Source of the DNA: Gossypium raimondii
Taxonomy: Eukaryota > Streptophyta > Magnoliopsida > Malvales > Malvaceae
Assembly: GCF_025698545.1 (NCBI RefSeq)
Contig: NC_068567.1
Span: 186,001-250,000 of the forward strand
Reading direction: 5' to 3'
DNA: 64,000 nucleotides
Part shown: positions 23,611 through 36,218 of the stretch, one piece after another
How positions within the stretch are numbered: the first letter of the stretch is position 1
How the letters are laid out: each line of letters begins with the position of its first letter
Program-made: the position numbers and the translations under genes
The notes under the pieces: generated by a model
Databases searched by the model: none
What the model was told of the DNA's origin: nothing
What the model saw: the letters and a program-made list of their open reading frames with translations, nothing else

Positions 23611-24639
23611 CATGTACATTACACCCTGTTACTCAAGTCTATCCTTCATATGCTTTTCCTGTGGCATGCAATTGTAAGTTATGGTAAGTGCATATTCTAA
23701 TCTTTTTGTGTTTCAAGTTTCATACACCTGTTTCTAATGAAATTAGTCAGCATTAATAATGGTTGCCTCTGTGAATGTTTTCCCACAATTCCCAACTTAA
23801 CAATGAAATGAACAAACTGTGATGATCCACTTACTAATATCATAAACAATCTTTTCTCGGCTGTGACATTATGTAGAGATCTTTTTAGAATTTTACTTCA
23901 AGAAGGTTCAATGGAATATATTGTATCTAATTCTGATTTCATGTTGTACCTTAAAACATTGCGTGTGAAGTTATTACACTAGTAACCAAACGTAGCATAT
24001 TTGTAATCTTATTGATGTTATGTGATTCTATGGTTACTCAGATGATGAGTTTGGAAAAAAAGCTGAATTTGCAGCAGCTTGTGAAACATGAATGAAAAGC
24101 ACAGCAGAATAATCAATCGAGTTTCTTATGGAAAGGGAAAGGGTTGGTATAAGGGAACTGGCCTGGTGCTTTATATGTGTGATGAAGAAGGAAACAAAAT
24201 GGTGGAAATTTGCCTCCCCCAACAAATAGTCTTCTCCAGAATTCGAGGAAAAATATAAGAAGGGTGAAATGAATGCTTGGTTTTTGTGAGTAAATAGAAG
24301 AAGTCCATCTAGAGTGCTTGTTAGGAGGGTGTTAGCTATCACAGAGCATTCAGAGTGAAATGAGTCAATTAAAGGAAACAAAAGAGGTAGATAACTGTAT
24401 ACGTATATATAATATATATTAAAATAGCTGTGTAGAAATCAGGTTACCCTTTTAACCTTTGTGTTTATTATTATTATATTAATTGCAAGTAGAATAGTGG
24501 GGGTTGGGTGGAGAAGAAAAACATGCATGGTGGTACTGGATTTGAAATGAAATCAGAATTCCAATCCCTGATGGGCCTAGTTCTTTGGTTTCATGTCTGC
24601 CTAAGGTAAATAGCAACCTTATAATGTTTTTAAGGGTAA
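23611..24639. other. Flippase 3' UTR and flank
   Basis: The sequence just after the stop is T-rich with AATAA-like signals (for example 23753-23758 and 23801-23806). The 115-codon frame on the other strand at 24034-24381 has no recognisable features and is taken as chance. Confidence 0.4.
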
Positions 24640-25100
24640 ATTACATCCAGACTTAGTTTACGATTTAGTCATTCAACTTCAAATGGTCACAAAATGGTTA
24701 CTAAACTATTTGAAATTTTTATTCGAGTCATTGAATTATTAAAATCGTTATTTTATGGCTTAAAATTTTTACATCACTTACACCAATCACAAGCTCTTTT
24801 CTATTCTCTTTTACAAGCTTTGAATATTATACGAATATATGAACTAAATATTAGATAGTTTTTTCAATTTTAAATATTTTCCTTCAAATCGATTTGGATA
24901 TAAATCCTGTTGTCCTACTTGTCTGGTGGTATTGATTCACTATATCGTTTAGAACTCATTAGTCAAACTCTAAAAAAGTTTTAATAGTTCAATAATTTGA
25001 ATAAATTTTTAAATAATTTAATATTTTTATAATTTTTAAAATAAATGATTAAAATATAAATTTATTAATAATTCAGTGGCAAGAGTTGCAGTAGATTATG
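24640..25100. mobile_element. Family B-like MITE, degenerate
   Basis: Starts near GGGTAAATTACATCCAGAC and runs through CATTCAACTTCAAATGGTCAC and TATTTGAAATTTTTATTC. It ends near AAATTTATTAATAATTCAGTGGC. The order of phrases matches the family B element at 10411. Terminal repeats are mutated and no target duplication is seen. Confidence 0.5.
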
Positions 25101-25539
25101 TTAAAATATATATACTGGTCGTGTGATTTAAATAGGAATTAGGAATGTAAGTTAAAAAGGAAGAGGAAGTTGTTGGATTTGTGGTAATGGGGACAAAATG
25201 AGTGCCAGTAAAAGAGGATGGTCTTAGATTGGGTTTAAGGTTGGTGAGTTATAATACGTGACTTTGGATCTGTTTCTGACGGTCTTCATCGTTAGTAAAT
25301 AAATAAATCTATATATGAATATTGGCATATGCTTTTGAGGGTTCACACTTGATGAAGACTTGAAAGTCAAAACTCCTTTTCATTCTATTCAAATTTCATA
25401 ATATTCTAGGGCTTCACTCAATTTGTCATTAGGAGAGGACTACGCAAATTATCACCATTTCCATGGTGTAATCTCCTGAGATTTCATTTGTCTAAGCCTA
25501 CACCATTTTTGTGAACTATGTGAACCGGTATTAATATTC
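25101..25539. other. Unassigned intergenic stretch
   Basis: Contains a purine-rich patch (25150-25230) and AT-rich DNA. Nothing supports a gene. Confidence 0.3.
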
Positions 25540-25869
25540 GGTAAAAGTGTCATAGAGGCTTCTGTATTAGGAGTTAGATTATATTTTCCCCCTTAACTAA
25601 AGGAACGAGCAAATTTATTTTTGTACATTAAATCAAAGAGTAAACTAATTTATTTTGTTCAAAGTTTCATTCATTTTTACTGTTAAAACTGAGGTAGCTG
25701 ACAACATAACCATACATTTACATGTGGAGGGACCAGTTTTTAACAGTAAAAATAGATGATATTTTTAACAAAAAGACTAGTTGGTTTTTTTATCTAACAT
25801 TTAATGACTAATTTACTAATTCTTTTATTGGAGGAGAAAATACAATCCAACTCTTAATAGAACACTACC
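25540..25869. mobile_element. MITE family A copy (intergenic)
   Basis: Left arm GGTAAAAGTGTCATAGAGGC then GGAGTTAGATTATATTTTCCCCC. The right arm is GGAGAAAATACAATCCAACTC and ends ACTACC; it has lost part of its terminus. This is the only family A copy in the window outside an intron. Confidence 0.65.
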
Positions 25870-26679
25870 GATAACATTCATATTCGATAGTTTAATTACT
25901 ATCTACAATAAATTCAAAGGGATGCGAATATATATCTTAAATATTTATTAATCAAATTTACTTTAATTTTGTACATAACAATTTTTTATTTGGGTATCTA
26001 AATCCAACCATCTACCTTTTTCAAGTTACTAAATTTATATAATTAATTAATTTAGATATTCAATTTAAAGAAATAATTTCAATTAAATAAAATTTAAGTT
26101 AAAAAAACAATGCGCAATTTAATACAAATAATAAATAGATTTAAATTCAAATTAAAAGAAAAACACATATTTGACTTGCAACCATATGTAAGCTTAGTAA
26201 CACTGACATGCGATCCACCTCTAATGCACCATTTTCACTACATTTACTAATATTACATCCATTACGTCGGTGAAGACAACATTTAATTGTTTTTATTTTA
26301 AAATATTTATATAAAAATATGAAAATAAAAATATCGTTTATTACATTTTTTCCTACTACTAATATCCTCAAATCATTAAATTAAAAAATAAAATATGTTT
26401 AAACACGCTTAAATCCACGTCTTCTTGACTATTACAATAATTAACAATAACAATGCCAATTGAATTAATATTCAATCAAAATTGATTTAAAATCAAAACA
26501 TGATCTAATCCATCAAGGTTCTAAAGCATATGCTACATGGATGAAAATGAGGCCTCACCGCACCCTATCATTCCCACCCGCATGTTTATCCACAATCAAA
26601 GCTATTTATTTATTATATATTTGTATTTCCATAAAAAATTGAATGTTACTATATATGTAAAAACAATTTTATTTTATTT
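25870..26679. other. AT-rich intergenic stretch
   Basis: No recognisable element ends and no supported coding frame. The short frame at 26147-26371 is a chance frame. Confidence 0.3.
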
Positions 26680-27045
26680 CATGTATTAAAGTTTAAAACG
26701 TGCAATAACTCACTTTTCGAAAAATTCGAATTTAGTCCCTGTAATTCTCCTATTTTTTAGATTTTAAAATATAAATCTAACTGTTAGCATTATTAATTTT
26801 TTTTTAAAATTCAAAGTTAATTATAAAGTCAATTTTGTAATTATATGACTACCAAGTGAGTTTTTTTAATTTCAAAAATGTCATAGCAACAAATTTAATA
26901 AAGAGAATTTAACAGTATTGACAGTTGTATCTGAATTTTAAAATCAGAAAAAATAAAAAGACTAAATTCTATTAAATAAAAGTATAGGGACTAAATTCTT
27001 AATTCTCGAAAAGCCCAGGAACTTGTAACATATTTTAACCATTCT
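26680..27045. repeat. Family I inverted-repeat element
   Basis: Left AAAACGTGCAATAACTCAC with TTTAGTCCCTGTAATTCTCC; right AGTATAGGGACTAAATTC and CAGGAACTTGTAACATATTTTAACC. The ends are loosely inverted. A second copy follows 425 bp on. Confidence 0.5.
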
Positions 27046-27465
27046 TAAACAACTCAGCAATTGGCCACCCAATAATGGCCTTAAAAGTTGCTGCAATTTA
27101 CCTCCACCACCAGAAAAATCCATCTCGAATACCAGTCTAATAAGGGTAGTTTTGTCATACAGTTTAAAGTAAATATAATAAATCAAGTTGTAAAATATTT
27201 AAAGGCAAATTGGCAGGTGGATTGTTGATGACGTAACGAGTATGACACAAGGTCGATGACATCATTAAAACGATTGTTAAGAGGCTCTCCCTAGTTTTCG
27301 AACATCTCTCCCACGCGTTTCAAGTTAATGTGTGCCCATTTACTCATGACATACTTAACTACTTAACGTCCGTCACGCTTCCGTAGTCACAGCTTAACTG
27401 AGAAGATGTTATGAGTCAGTTGAATAATGATTGAAAATAATCATTTTACGAAATAAATTAGGTTA
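27046..27465. other. Short intergenic spacer, higher complexity
   Basis: 27225-27420 is less AT-rich than its surroundings (GTCGATGACATCATTAAAACG, CTCTCCCACGCGTTTCAAG, CGTCCGTCACGCTTCCGTAG). It contains two TGACG/CGTCA-like cores. No coding frame is seen, so its role is unknown. Confidence 0.3.
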
Positions 27466-27469
27466 AAAT

Positions 27470-27800
27470 ATCTCATAAGTTTTTATACTTTTCACAAATT
27501 TAGAATTTAGTCCCTATATTTTTATTTTTAGAGATTTAGTCCATTTACGTTTTAAATTTCAAAATTCAATTCAATTATTAACGTTGTTAAATTTATTTAT
27601 GTGACATTTTAAAAAAGCTCACTTGGTGACACTGTGACTACAAAAATAGTGTTGTAAATGAATTTGAGTTTAACAATATTAACAGTTGGACTCGAATTTT
27701 GAAATCGAAAAGTAAATAGACTAAATTTATAAAAATAAAAGAATAAGGACTGAATTTCATATTTATAAAAGTATAAGGACTTATAGCATATTTTAATCAA
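27470..27800. repeat. Family I inverted-repeat element
   Basis: Left GGTTAAAATATCTCATAAGT and right ACTTATAGCATATTTTAATC are imperfect inverted repeats. The inner arms TTTAGTCCCTATATTTTTAT and TAAAAGAATAAGGACTGAA also pair. The frame at 27609-27800 is a by-product. Confidence 0.6.
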
Positions 27801-28289
27801 TAAATTATAATATTTTAAATGTGGTCTTCTTATATATTTTATATATATATAAAAACCCTAAACAATACGATTTTTAATATCTCTATTTTGTCATTTTAAC
27901 TAAAGCCTCATTTATTTTTATGTAATCTTTGTTATGAATATATTAGTTATATAGTTTTATTTTTCACTCATATCATATTACGGGTGTATCATAATTTAGT
28001 ATAATGTTAAAATCTTAACTCTTCAACGTTTCAATTTATTTTGGTTTCAATCATATCATTTTCAAACCCTGTCTAGATTTAACGACTACTTCAATCCAAA
28101 CTAAGGGTTTACTATTAATGTAAAAAATGCTTTTGAAGAAAAAATAAAATTTTCATTTTAAACAGAATGTTATAAAGTAAAAGATATATCGAACTTTTTT
28201 TAATGAGAATAAAAATAATAATTTCAACAAAAAATACTTTTACAAAAAGTCAAAATCTAAAAACAAATATTCTTTTGACTTGGGCTAAA
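27801..28289. other. AT-rich intergenic stretch
   Basis: T/A-rich, with no supported gene. It ends with the left copy of the target duplication of the hAT-like element. Confidence 0.3.
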
Positions 28290-28862
28290 TAGAGGTGATC
28301 ATGGGCCGGGTCGGGTTCGAGATGGGCTCAAAAAATTTTCAGCCCGTATCCTAGGCGCAGCCCAAAATATGGGCCTAAAATTTTGTCCAGGCCCGACCTG
28401 GGAAAAAATTCCTAAGTCCGAGCTCCGCCCGACCCGGCCCCTTTTTTTTTAGTAAACACCAAAATTGTATAAAAAACCTGCAAAATATAATCAACCAACC
28501 AGAATATCCATATATTAATCAATCAACATATTTAATTTTATAACAAAATATAAATTGTAAGCTAAATTTTATAACAATATATATATATATATATTTATTT
28601 ATTATATAAATACTAAATGTCTAATGGGAAATGGGGAAATAGGAAATGTATTTTAAAAATAAAAAAGTATATATTTATTATATATTCGGGTTGGGCCTGG
28701 GCCCGGGCCAAAAAAATTTTGCCTGAGGCCTGGCTCGTTTTCTAAATGGGCCTTGTTTGTTGTCCAAACCCATATTTCGGGCCTATATTTTAACCCAAAC
28801 CCTCTCATATTTCGGGCGGACAATGGGGGCGGGCCCGGCCGCCCAACCCGTGATCACCTCTA
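28290..28862. mobile_element. hAT-like non-autonomous element 1 (573 bp)
   Basis: Terminal inverted repeats TAGAGGTGATCATGGGCCGG and, at the right, CCCGTGATCACCTCTA. It is flanked by the direct repeat GGCTAAA (28283-28289 and 28863-28869; 7 matching bases, consistent with an 8-bp hAT duplication with one mismatch). The ends are GC-rich (GGGCCGGGTCGGG; GGCCCGGCCGCCC) and the middle is AT-rich with a (TA) run at 28579-28592. No transposase frame. Confidence 0.8.
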
Positions 28863-30180
28863 GGCTAAAACCCCAATTAAAAACATTATTGGTTTAAAAA
28901 ACTCATTGTTTGAAATCATGTTTTGGGTTGAAAATCGTTTTTCAACTTCAACAATAAACAAAGTCTAATTTAAAAAAAAACGGAGGAATGCGAAGAAGCC
29001 ATACATTTAAATAAGATGGAGCTCGAACTTAGAATCTCAAACTCTCTACCTTAACATTAGATTAAAGCCTTATCAGTAATATTAATTTATAAATAATATT
29101 ATCATAAATAATTTAAGTTTAATCAACTAAAACTAAAATCAACTGAAAGCGCATATGTTTAAACCTAAACTAAAATAATAATTTATGGGACTTAAACACA
29201 TTATAATATTTACTCATCAACCCTCAAATTTTGAGAGCCTTAATTATTGGCTTAGCAAATAAGCTATGAGTCATTTTGTAAATATTATATTTTTAATGAT
29301 ATTCCTTTATCAATCAAATTATTTAAAATTTCAATTTTATGATATTCAATCTATGAAATAATTTAGGGCACTCAAAATCCAAATTTAATATGAAATAATT
29401 AAGAATCGAATTAAATTATCATGGAAAATTCGAAACAAAATTCTGAATAAAAAATCAAGTTAATCTTGCAAAATTTCAAAACAATACATCGATTTTGATA
29501 TTCAACATGCAAAATTTTGATTTTGATTCACTTTTCAAATATCATTAGTATTAATATCATTATCGATTATCGATATAACACGAATTTACATTTTGTTGGT
29601 TTCAACTAGCATTCATTTTACATTTATTTGTTACGACAAGAAAATAATTTGATTTATTTATCATGTATAAAAAAATTAAAATTTCATATATATATTTTTT
29701 ACACTAAATTAAAATTTATATATATATATATTTACTTTTCAATTTAAAATTTTTATTTTATTATTAAGGCCGTTAATACACCTCTATAGGATATGCATAG
29801 ATGATATGGTAAGTAAAATTTGACGAAAAATATTAACAATGTTAATTATTAAATTAATATTTTAAATTTAAAAAACTAATAGAATTTTAAGTTTTAAATT
29901 TTAATCATATAATTCATAAGGATCGGTTTTGAAAAAAAATTACGATAACCTTGAAGTGTTTTGAATTTTAAAAATCGTATACCTAAGTGAACCAAATCGA
30001 ATCGAGTTCGACAAGTTCAGATTGATTCAATTAATCAAATTTGAAAAATAATTTTTACATATTTCAACAAACAACGTGAACAAAAAACGACATGTGTCTG
30101 TTTTAAATATATATTTTTAAAATTTATTAAATTTTATAAGACATTTATCAACCCGTAATTTTATACCAAATATTTTTCCG
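28863..30180. other. AT-rich intergenic DNA
   Basis: Long A/T stretches, with ATATATATATAT at 29718-29731. No gene and no clear repeat ends. Confidence 0.35.
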
Positions 30181-30564
30181 AAATAAAAATTTAAACCCAG
30201 TACATTCCAATCCATTTTCAACTTTCTCTCTCTTAAAACCCTAAATTGACACAAAAATTTCCACCTTCAGTAATAGTTCCAAACTTGCGGACCAAACAAT
30301 AAATACATGAGACAAGCTGCCATCCATACATAGGGCGAGTATATGACATTCGCGCGTGGGAAAATACACAAACTTAACCAACAACAACAAAAAAAGGTCC
30401 TCCATTCGTGGAATTTTCTCCTTTCTTTCCTTTTCTCTTCCATGAATTTGCTATGTCCCTCTTCTCTTTTCACCTTTTTACTTAGTATTAAGCCTTTTCT
30501 TTCTCTATCCCCTTCTTCATTTTCCCCATAATATCATCATTATCCCCCCGCCCCCCAAGCAAAC
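30181..30564 (+). promoter_or_regulatory. WRKY gene promoter and 5' leader
   Basis: 30415-30560 is pyrimidine-rich (CTCCTTTCTTTCCTTTTCTCTTCC) and probably the 5' leader. It ends CCCCCCAAGCAAACATG at the start codon. I see no clear W-box (TTGACC/T) cluster in this short span. Confidence 0.4.
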
Positions 30565-32704
30565 ATGTCTTGGAACACAAAGAAAGCAATCGAAGAACTT
30601 GTCCGAGGCAAAGAGTTAACCAAACAGCTACGAGATCTGCTCACTAAATCTTTAACAGATGATGGTTTTGTGGACAGTGAAGGTCTGGTCCTTAAAATCT
30701 GTGACACTTTTGCTAATACCCTTTCCTTATTAACAAATTCTAACACTACTACTACTACTGCCGTCCCCGATTATTATTACAATGATGATCTTAACGACGT
30801 TTCTCAAAAACCTACCATTAACATCACTTCCGATGGTCGGAAATCCGAAGATTCCGGCGACAGCATTAAAAGTCCTCCCTCTACACTTAGAGATCGAAGA
30901 GGATCTTACAAGAGAAGGTACCTTTTTCTTTTCCTAATTATTTCTTATTTTAATATTTTTTTTCAATATTATCCACAAAAAAAATGCATTTAAGCCTTTA
31001 GCTTAGGGTAAATTCTTTTTTTTTTCTTTCCTTTTTTGGATTTAATTTGCTTAAAATAAATGCAAACATTATTCTCAGTTGATTATATTGTATGCTTTTT
31101 TAATATATATTTTATTTTGAAAAGGATAAATATAGCTTTTTTCCCAGTTTTTCAGCTATAATTTAGATCTATATGTTATACTTTGAGTTCATCCTTTTAT
31201 CTGTATTTATATATATATATCCAATTTAATTACATCATTAAAAAAAACAAAACTGTAAGAATATGTTTCTTTCATCACTTTAGAAAGTAATGAATAATTA
31301 TTTTACTTTGAATTTTTTCATGAATTTCCTAATATTTGGAGCTGGCTGGCTGATGAACAGTGATTTTTTTATTTCTTTTGGGATAATGGAATTTATGATT
31401 ATATATATTTATGTACAGGAAGTGTGTTGATTCAAGGAAAAAAATCACCTCAGCACTTGTTGATGATGGGTATGCATGGAGAAAATATGGCCAAAAACAA
31501 ATCCTTAATGCCAATCACCCAAGGTACTACTATGTCATCAAGATTGTGATTTGGTTCATATATATATAATTTTTATTTGATATTTTTTTTCAGTAAAAAA
31601 AAAAAAAAACACCATTTTGATTCTTAAAACTCTTTTTACTATAAGAAATACTAGAAACTCTTCATATAGTACAGTCTTCTCTGTCTCTCTTTTTGTTGTC
31701 ATATATTAGAATAGACACAAAGTTGCCTCATAAATTAAGCATGTTTCATACCATGCCATGGATACATTATCTTAGTGAAAAGTGATGTACCAAAATGATA
31801 GTAAATAGACCCACTTCATGTCATTTCAACATATTGATTGGATTCCAACAGTTCATTATATTCTATACAAGGAAACAACAACATCTTTTAATCTTTTTAG
31901 GTTAAATAATGGTTTTTTTATAGGTTTGATTGTTTCTTTCTTTTTATTTTCGAGATGAATTTTGATTTAATGTGTAATTTAATGTAATTATACACATAAA
32001 ACTTTGGTTGTGATTCAAATTTATATATGTAACTGTAATTTTGATTTAATCATATATATTTAAAAAAAATAAATACTAATAATTCTCAAGTTTAGAATTT
32101 TGAGTTTCCGGTTTAGAGTCTTTGATGTAGAGTTTAGTGTTTTAGTATTTATTTATAAATTCTTCACTGTTTATTGTTTTATTTAATGATCGCTTAAACT
32201 AATACTGATAGACTATATGTATGTATATGTATTTGCAGAAGCTACTTTAGATGCACCCACAAGACAGATCAAGGTTGTCAAGCAACCAAACAAGTCCAAA
32301 AGCTTGAAGATGATCCTCCAAAGTATGCAACAATATACTATGGTCACCATACTTGCAAAAACAAGCTCAAGCCTTGTCATTTCATGGTGGATGATTCAAC
32401 TTGTAACAATGATTCCTCTATATTACTTAGCTTTGCAAACGACAGTACTCTCACAAACAAGCAAGGCAACGACAACCCTTTTTTCTCATCGGTGAAACAA
32501 GAGAGCAAAGAGGATTATAAACCAATCAGTGAAATCACTTACAATGGATCATCATCGTCTGACTATCTTTTGTCACCTCATCATCATCAGTTGAGTACCT
32601 TTGATCTGTCATCAGCTGATATGACGGTGCTGCAGTCACCTGATCATGATGTTCTATCTGATGTAGTAGATTCCGTACATCTTGATGATTTGCTTCAGTT
32701 TTGA
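30565..32704 (+). CDS. Group III WRKY transcription factor, WRKY70/54-like (3 exons)
   Basis: Exons 30565-30917, 31419-31523 and 32239-32704 give 307 residues. Residues 1-40 form the leucine-rich helix typical of the WRKY70/54 group ([19 protein letters not shown]). SEDSGDS and a basic SYKRRK stretch follow. The WRKYGQK heptad is at 138-144. The zinc knuckle is C158-x7-C166-x23-H190-x-C192, the C2HC pattern of group III. The second intron falls in the PR codon position (NHPR/SYFRC), as in other group III genes. The tail is Ser/His/Asp-rich and ends [11 protein letters not shown], a possible activation region. These factors bind W-boxes and act in salicylate/jasmonate defence and senescence control; that role is known for the family, not shown here. 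Confidence 0.93.
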
Positions 32705-32901
32705 AAGGCCGGGGGGGAGGGTTAGCTTGCTTTGTTAGTGATCTTGATTATGATGATGATGATGTTAGGTTTTTAAAAAAAAAAAAAAAAAAAAAAGAAA
32801 GTTCAATCTCTTTGTAATCTTAATGTGGAAATATTGGGTTATGCTTCTTTTTTCTTATAATAAGAATAGAGCTGCAAAGTGCATACAGCTCTTTCTCCCC
32901 C

Positions 32902-32935
<34 letters not shown>

Positions 32936-32945
32936 GTATGTGTAT
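32705..32945 (+). repeat. WRKY 3' UTR with A-tract and CT/TA microsatellites
   Basis: A run of about 20 As starts near 32777. A (CT)n run (32902-32920) passes directly into (TA)n (32921-32934). The A-tract lies before the presumed polyadenylation region. Confidence 0.6.
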
Positions 32946-33769
32946 ATGTGTTATGTTAATGTTTCAATCATGCAAATGATAAAATGTTTTATATATCACG
33001 ATCAAAGTCCTTTTATATGCTAAGCTCTCCATTACCAAAAATGGATATTGCTCTACACCAAAACAAGTTGCTCAGAGAAGAAAGTGGAGATTTTTAATAT
33101 TAATTGCTGCCATGCTTTAATCTTTTTTTTTTCTCTTTTTTATCAAAAAAAAAAAAAAGGTGAGGGAAGGTCACCCTAATTCAGGATCAGCTATGCCCTG
33201 CATGGCTAAAAGTGATACATACATATATCATCCATTAAACAGAATAGTTGATGAAACTCAAATCTTAGTACTCTTTAAAGATTCGAATTTTTATTAAATG
33301 TAGAGAGATTTACAGTATATTTTAATCTTTTCAAAATGCTAACGAATATTCAACTAATCAATCTTTACGTTTTTTTAGAGTAAATCACTGGCCTTATAAA
33401 ATACGTTAATCACCTATTAAATGAGGTTGGTAGTAGCATTTATTATAAAAGAATAACAAAATTTGAACCCGTACTATTTGAGTGATGAACTACCTTATTA
33501 TCATGTCCATGAAATTTGATATTTTACTGTGTTGCTTTTGAAGAAAAGTGAACATATGGTGGAAGAAGAGGAAGATGGGAAATGATCCATGATCTTCAAA
33601 AGAACATCATCATTAGAGTGTATTTACTTTTGTGGGCTTAGAGAGAAAGGCAAAAATCATTCATGATGACAATTAATGCTGTAGATAGAAAGTGACATAA
33701 TTTAGGATTTGAACCAACATGCATGCAACCATCACAACCATTTTTTCAATTATGTGATTAAAACTATTT
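32946..33769. other. Intergenic AT-rich DNA
   Basis: T and A homopolymer tracts near 33123-33160; no gene or element ends recognised. Confidence 0.3.
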
Positions 33770-33841
33770 AATTGTGATTTGAGTTCGAGTCGCGCTAATC
33801 GTGTTTGTTGTTCGGATTTTATCTTGTTATTATAATTCATT
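33770..33841 (+). mobile_element. SINE-like 3' tail fragment
   Basis: GAGTTCGAGTCGCGCTAATC resembles an RNA polymerase III B box (GGTTCGANTCC). It is followed by CGTGTTTGTTGTTCGG and TTATTATAATTCAT. The same series occurs in reverse at 36830-36915. Only the right part of a SINE is visible. Confidence 0.45.
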
Positions 33842-35089
33842 TACACAAATCAAACAAGGTTAAGAAAAGGACTGTTTATGAAAAGGACCGTATATATAAT
33901 AAGTACACAAATTATTATACCTAAAAAAATTGCTTTCTCATTACTTACTTCACTAAAATACAGCTTAGCATGAAAGCGATATATATGGCATATGGGCAAA
34001 AATAAGCAAATGATTTTCTATTAATTTGACTTTATTATCATAAAATTAATTTACTTTTCTAGAAGTTAAATTTAACTTTTGAAATTGTGGCATTTTGTTA
34101 TATATTAGAAATTCTATTATACGCGTTTACGTATGAAAATTGCGTATTTAGAACACAAAGATATGATCACGCCTCTGACATTTTGCTATATATAATTTAA
34201 TTTAGCTAAGATGGACGAAGACATAATTAATTGTTTGGTCACGCTTGAAGATCCACCCCTCTCTGTGCGGGATCTATTGGAGAAGGATACCTATAATTCG
34301 AGTATGGAAGAGAGTTGAAGCTGTTAAGCTCGTTCAATTAGATATGTTTTAGTCTATTACTGTACCAAAAAAAAGAAAAAGAAATATGATTAAAAATAAC
34401 ATATAATAAATAATAAACACATGAAATATTAATGATATTAAAATAAAAAATAAATTAAATTGTGAGTAAAATGACATTTAAGTACCAACTTAATCAATAA
34501 ATTTATCAATATATCGAATCGATGGAAGTAATAATGTATGCATAATAAAACCAAAATGTATAAAATATATTAAAATAAAACTTGATTGAGTTGTAAAATT
34601 AAAATTTTATCCATGTAAATGGTGTAGGTTCGACTTGAAATCGATTAAAATATCAAGTTAATAACCGATTAATATCGTGTGATGAATTTAATAAAAAATT
34701 ATAATAATATATAAAGAGAGAGTAGAAATATGAATGGCACCCATAAAATGAGAATGATGCATATATATGTATGTAAATGGAGGCCATTATGTTAGACAAA
34801 AGAGATGGGGAAGTTCTTTTAGGACAGCAATGGTCACCCACAGCACACGATTGAATTTTTGCTTTTTAAGAGACTAGATTTTAGGTCAACCGTGCCCATC
34901 GGGTCGAAGGCAACTCTTTTTTTTTTAAATTGGGGTTGAATTATAATTTTTTAAAAAATTAAAAATAATTTTAAAGTTATACTAATTTATAATTTTATAA
35001 TTCTTCAAGGGATTTAAAAATAAATTTATCAATTGTAGGAGAACTAACTGCTAAAGACAGTTTACCTTCTTGCATTCCCCCTCGCCTGT
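33842..35089. other. Intergenic AT-rich DNA
   Basis: No coding frame supported; the 62-codon frame on the minus strand at 34653-34841 looks random. Confidence 0.3.
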
Positions 35090-35097
35090 GGTGTAAT

Positions 35098-35673
35098 TAG
35101 GGGTGTGCAAAATTCGGGTAAAACCAAAAAAATTCGGTTAACCGACCGAATTTGGTTAATCGGTCGGTTAACCGAATTTTTTCGGTCGGGGGTCGGTTAA
35201 TTATTTTTTGATTTTTCGGTTAACAGTTAATTCGGTTCGAAACCGGTCGGGTTAACCGAATTTTTTCGATTTAACCGAAAAAATTAATAAATAAAATTAT
35301 AATATATAAATAGGCCCACTATTCAAGTATTCATCTAAACTCAATCCAAACTCAAGTATTCAACCCAACCCAATTACCCAACCCAACCCAATCATAAAAA
35401 TTACAAATCATTTAATAAATAAAAATAAAATTCTAAAACTAAAACTAAAACTAAAGTCTAAAAGTCTAAAAATAATTTAATTATGTAGTGATTCAATTCG
35501 GGTAATTCGGTTAATTTTTAACCAAAAATAAAAAATATATAATTTTCGGTTAATTTGGTTAACCGACCGAATTAACCGAAAAAATTTCGGTTCGGTTAAC
35601 AGTTAAAAATTTTGAAAGGTCGGTTAATTCAGTTAATGTTATTTCGGGTTGATTAACCGAATGAACACCCCTA
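35098..35673. mobile_element. hAT-like non-autonomous element 2 (576 bp)
   Basis: Terminal repeats TAGGGGTGTGCAAAATTCGG and CCGAATGAACACCCCTA. It is flanked by a perfect 8-bp duplication GGTGTAAT (35090-35097 and 35674-35681), diagnostic of hAT insertion. Inside, about ten GGTTAACCGA/TCGGTTAAC words in both orientations make the arms highly self-complementary. The centre is AT-rich with ACTCAA/CCCAACCCAA repeats. No transposase frame. Confidence 0.85.
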
Positions 35674-35982
35674 GGTGTAATACAAGGACGAGGGAGGCAG
35701 ATAGATCCTTGACCTCTCAAAATAGAAATATTTCCTTTAATCTCTTTAGATATTTCAATATTCTTAAGTTAATCCGATGGTATATTTTCATTCACCCCCT
35801 AAAATTTAAAGTTCACTTCTAACCCTCCAAAAATAGAAATTTTATAGTTTAGTCCTTTAAGAAGTTGTGAAATTTTATATAAATATAATGATAAAATTAC
35901 ATTTTAACTCTTTTAAACATTTATAATTTGAAACTGTCTTCGGAAAACTTTTTATGGCTTCAGATGCCTCCCACCCTCATCA

Positions 35983-36218
35983 AGGGCGAAGCCAGAAAAC
36001 TTTTTTAGGGGGTGAAATTAAATTGTAATTTTTACGATTTTAATAGCCTCTATCTTTATATTTTTTAAAGGATTAAATCAACTTTTTATCATTTTAAGTG
36101 GACCAAAGTGCAATTTTACCTTTACTAATTTAAAATTTTAAAGATTTCAAAATGCCTAAATAAAAGAATTTTCCTTTTAGGAGAGTCAGGGCCCTGTCAG
36201 CCCCTGATTTCGCCTCTA
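35983..36218. mobile_element. MITE-like unit, family F
   Basis: Left AGGGCGAAGCCAGAAAA and right CCCCTGATTTCGCCTCT are imperfect inverted repeats. The right part has AGGGCCCTGTCAGCCCC. Layout and inner phrases (TTTTATCATTTTAA, GTGCAATTTTACC) match the element near 4808-5054. Confidence 0.55.

Noticed and set aside
24034-24381. 115-codon open frame on the minus strand
   Set aside because: It overlaps the presumed flippase 3' flank, shows no domain or splice support, and has serine/phenylalanine bias typical of chance AT-rich frames.
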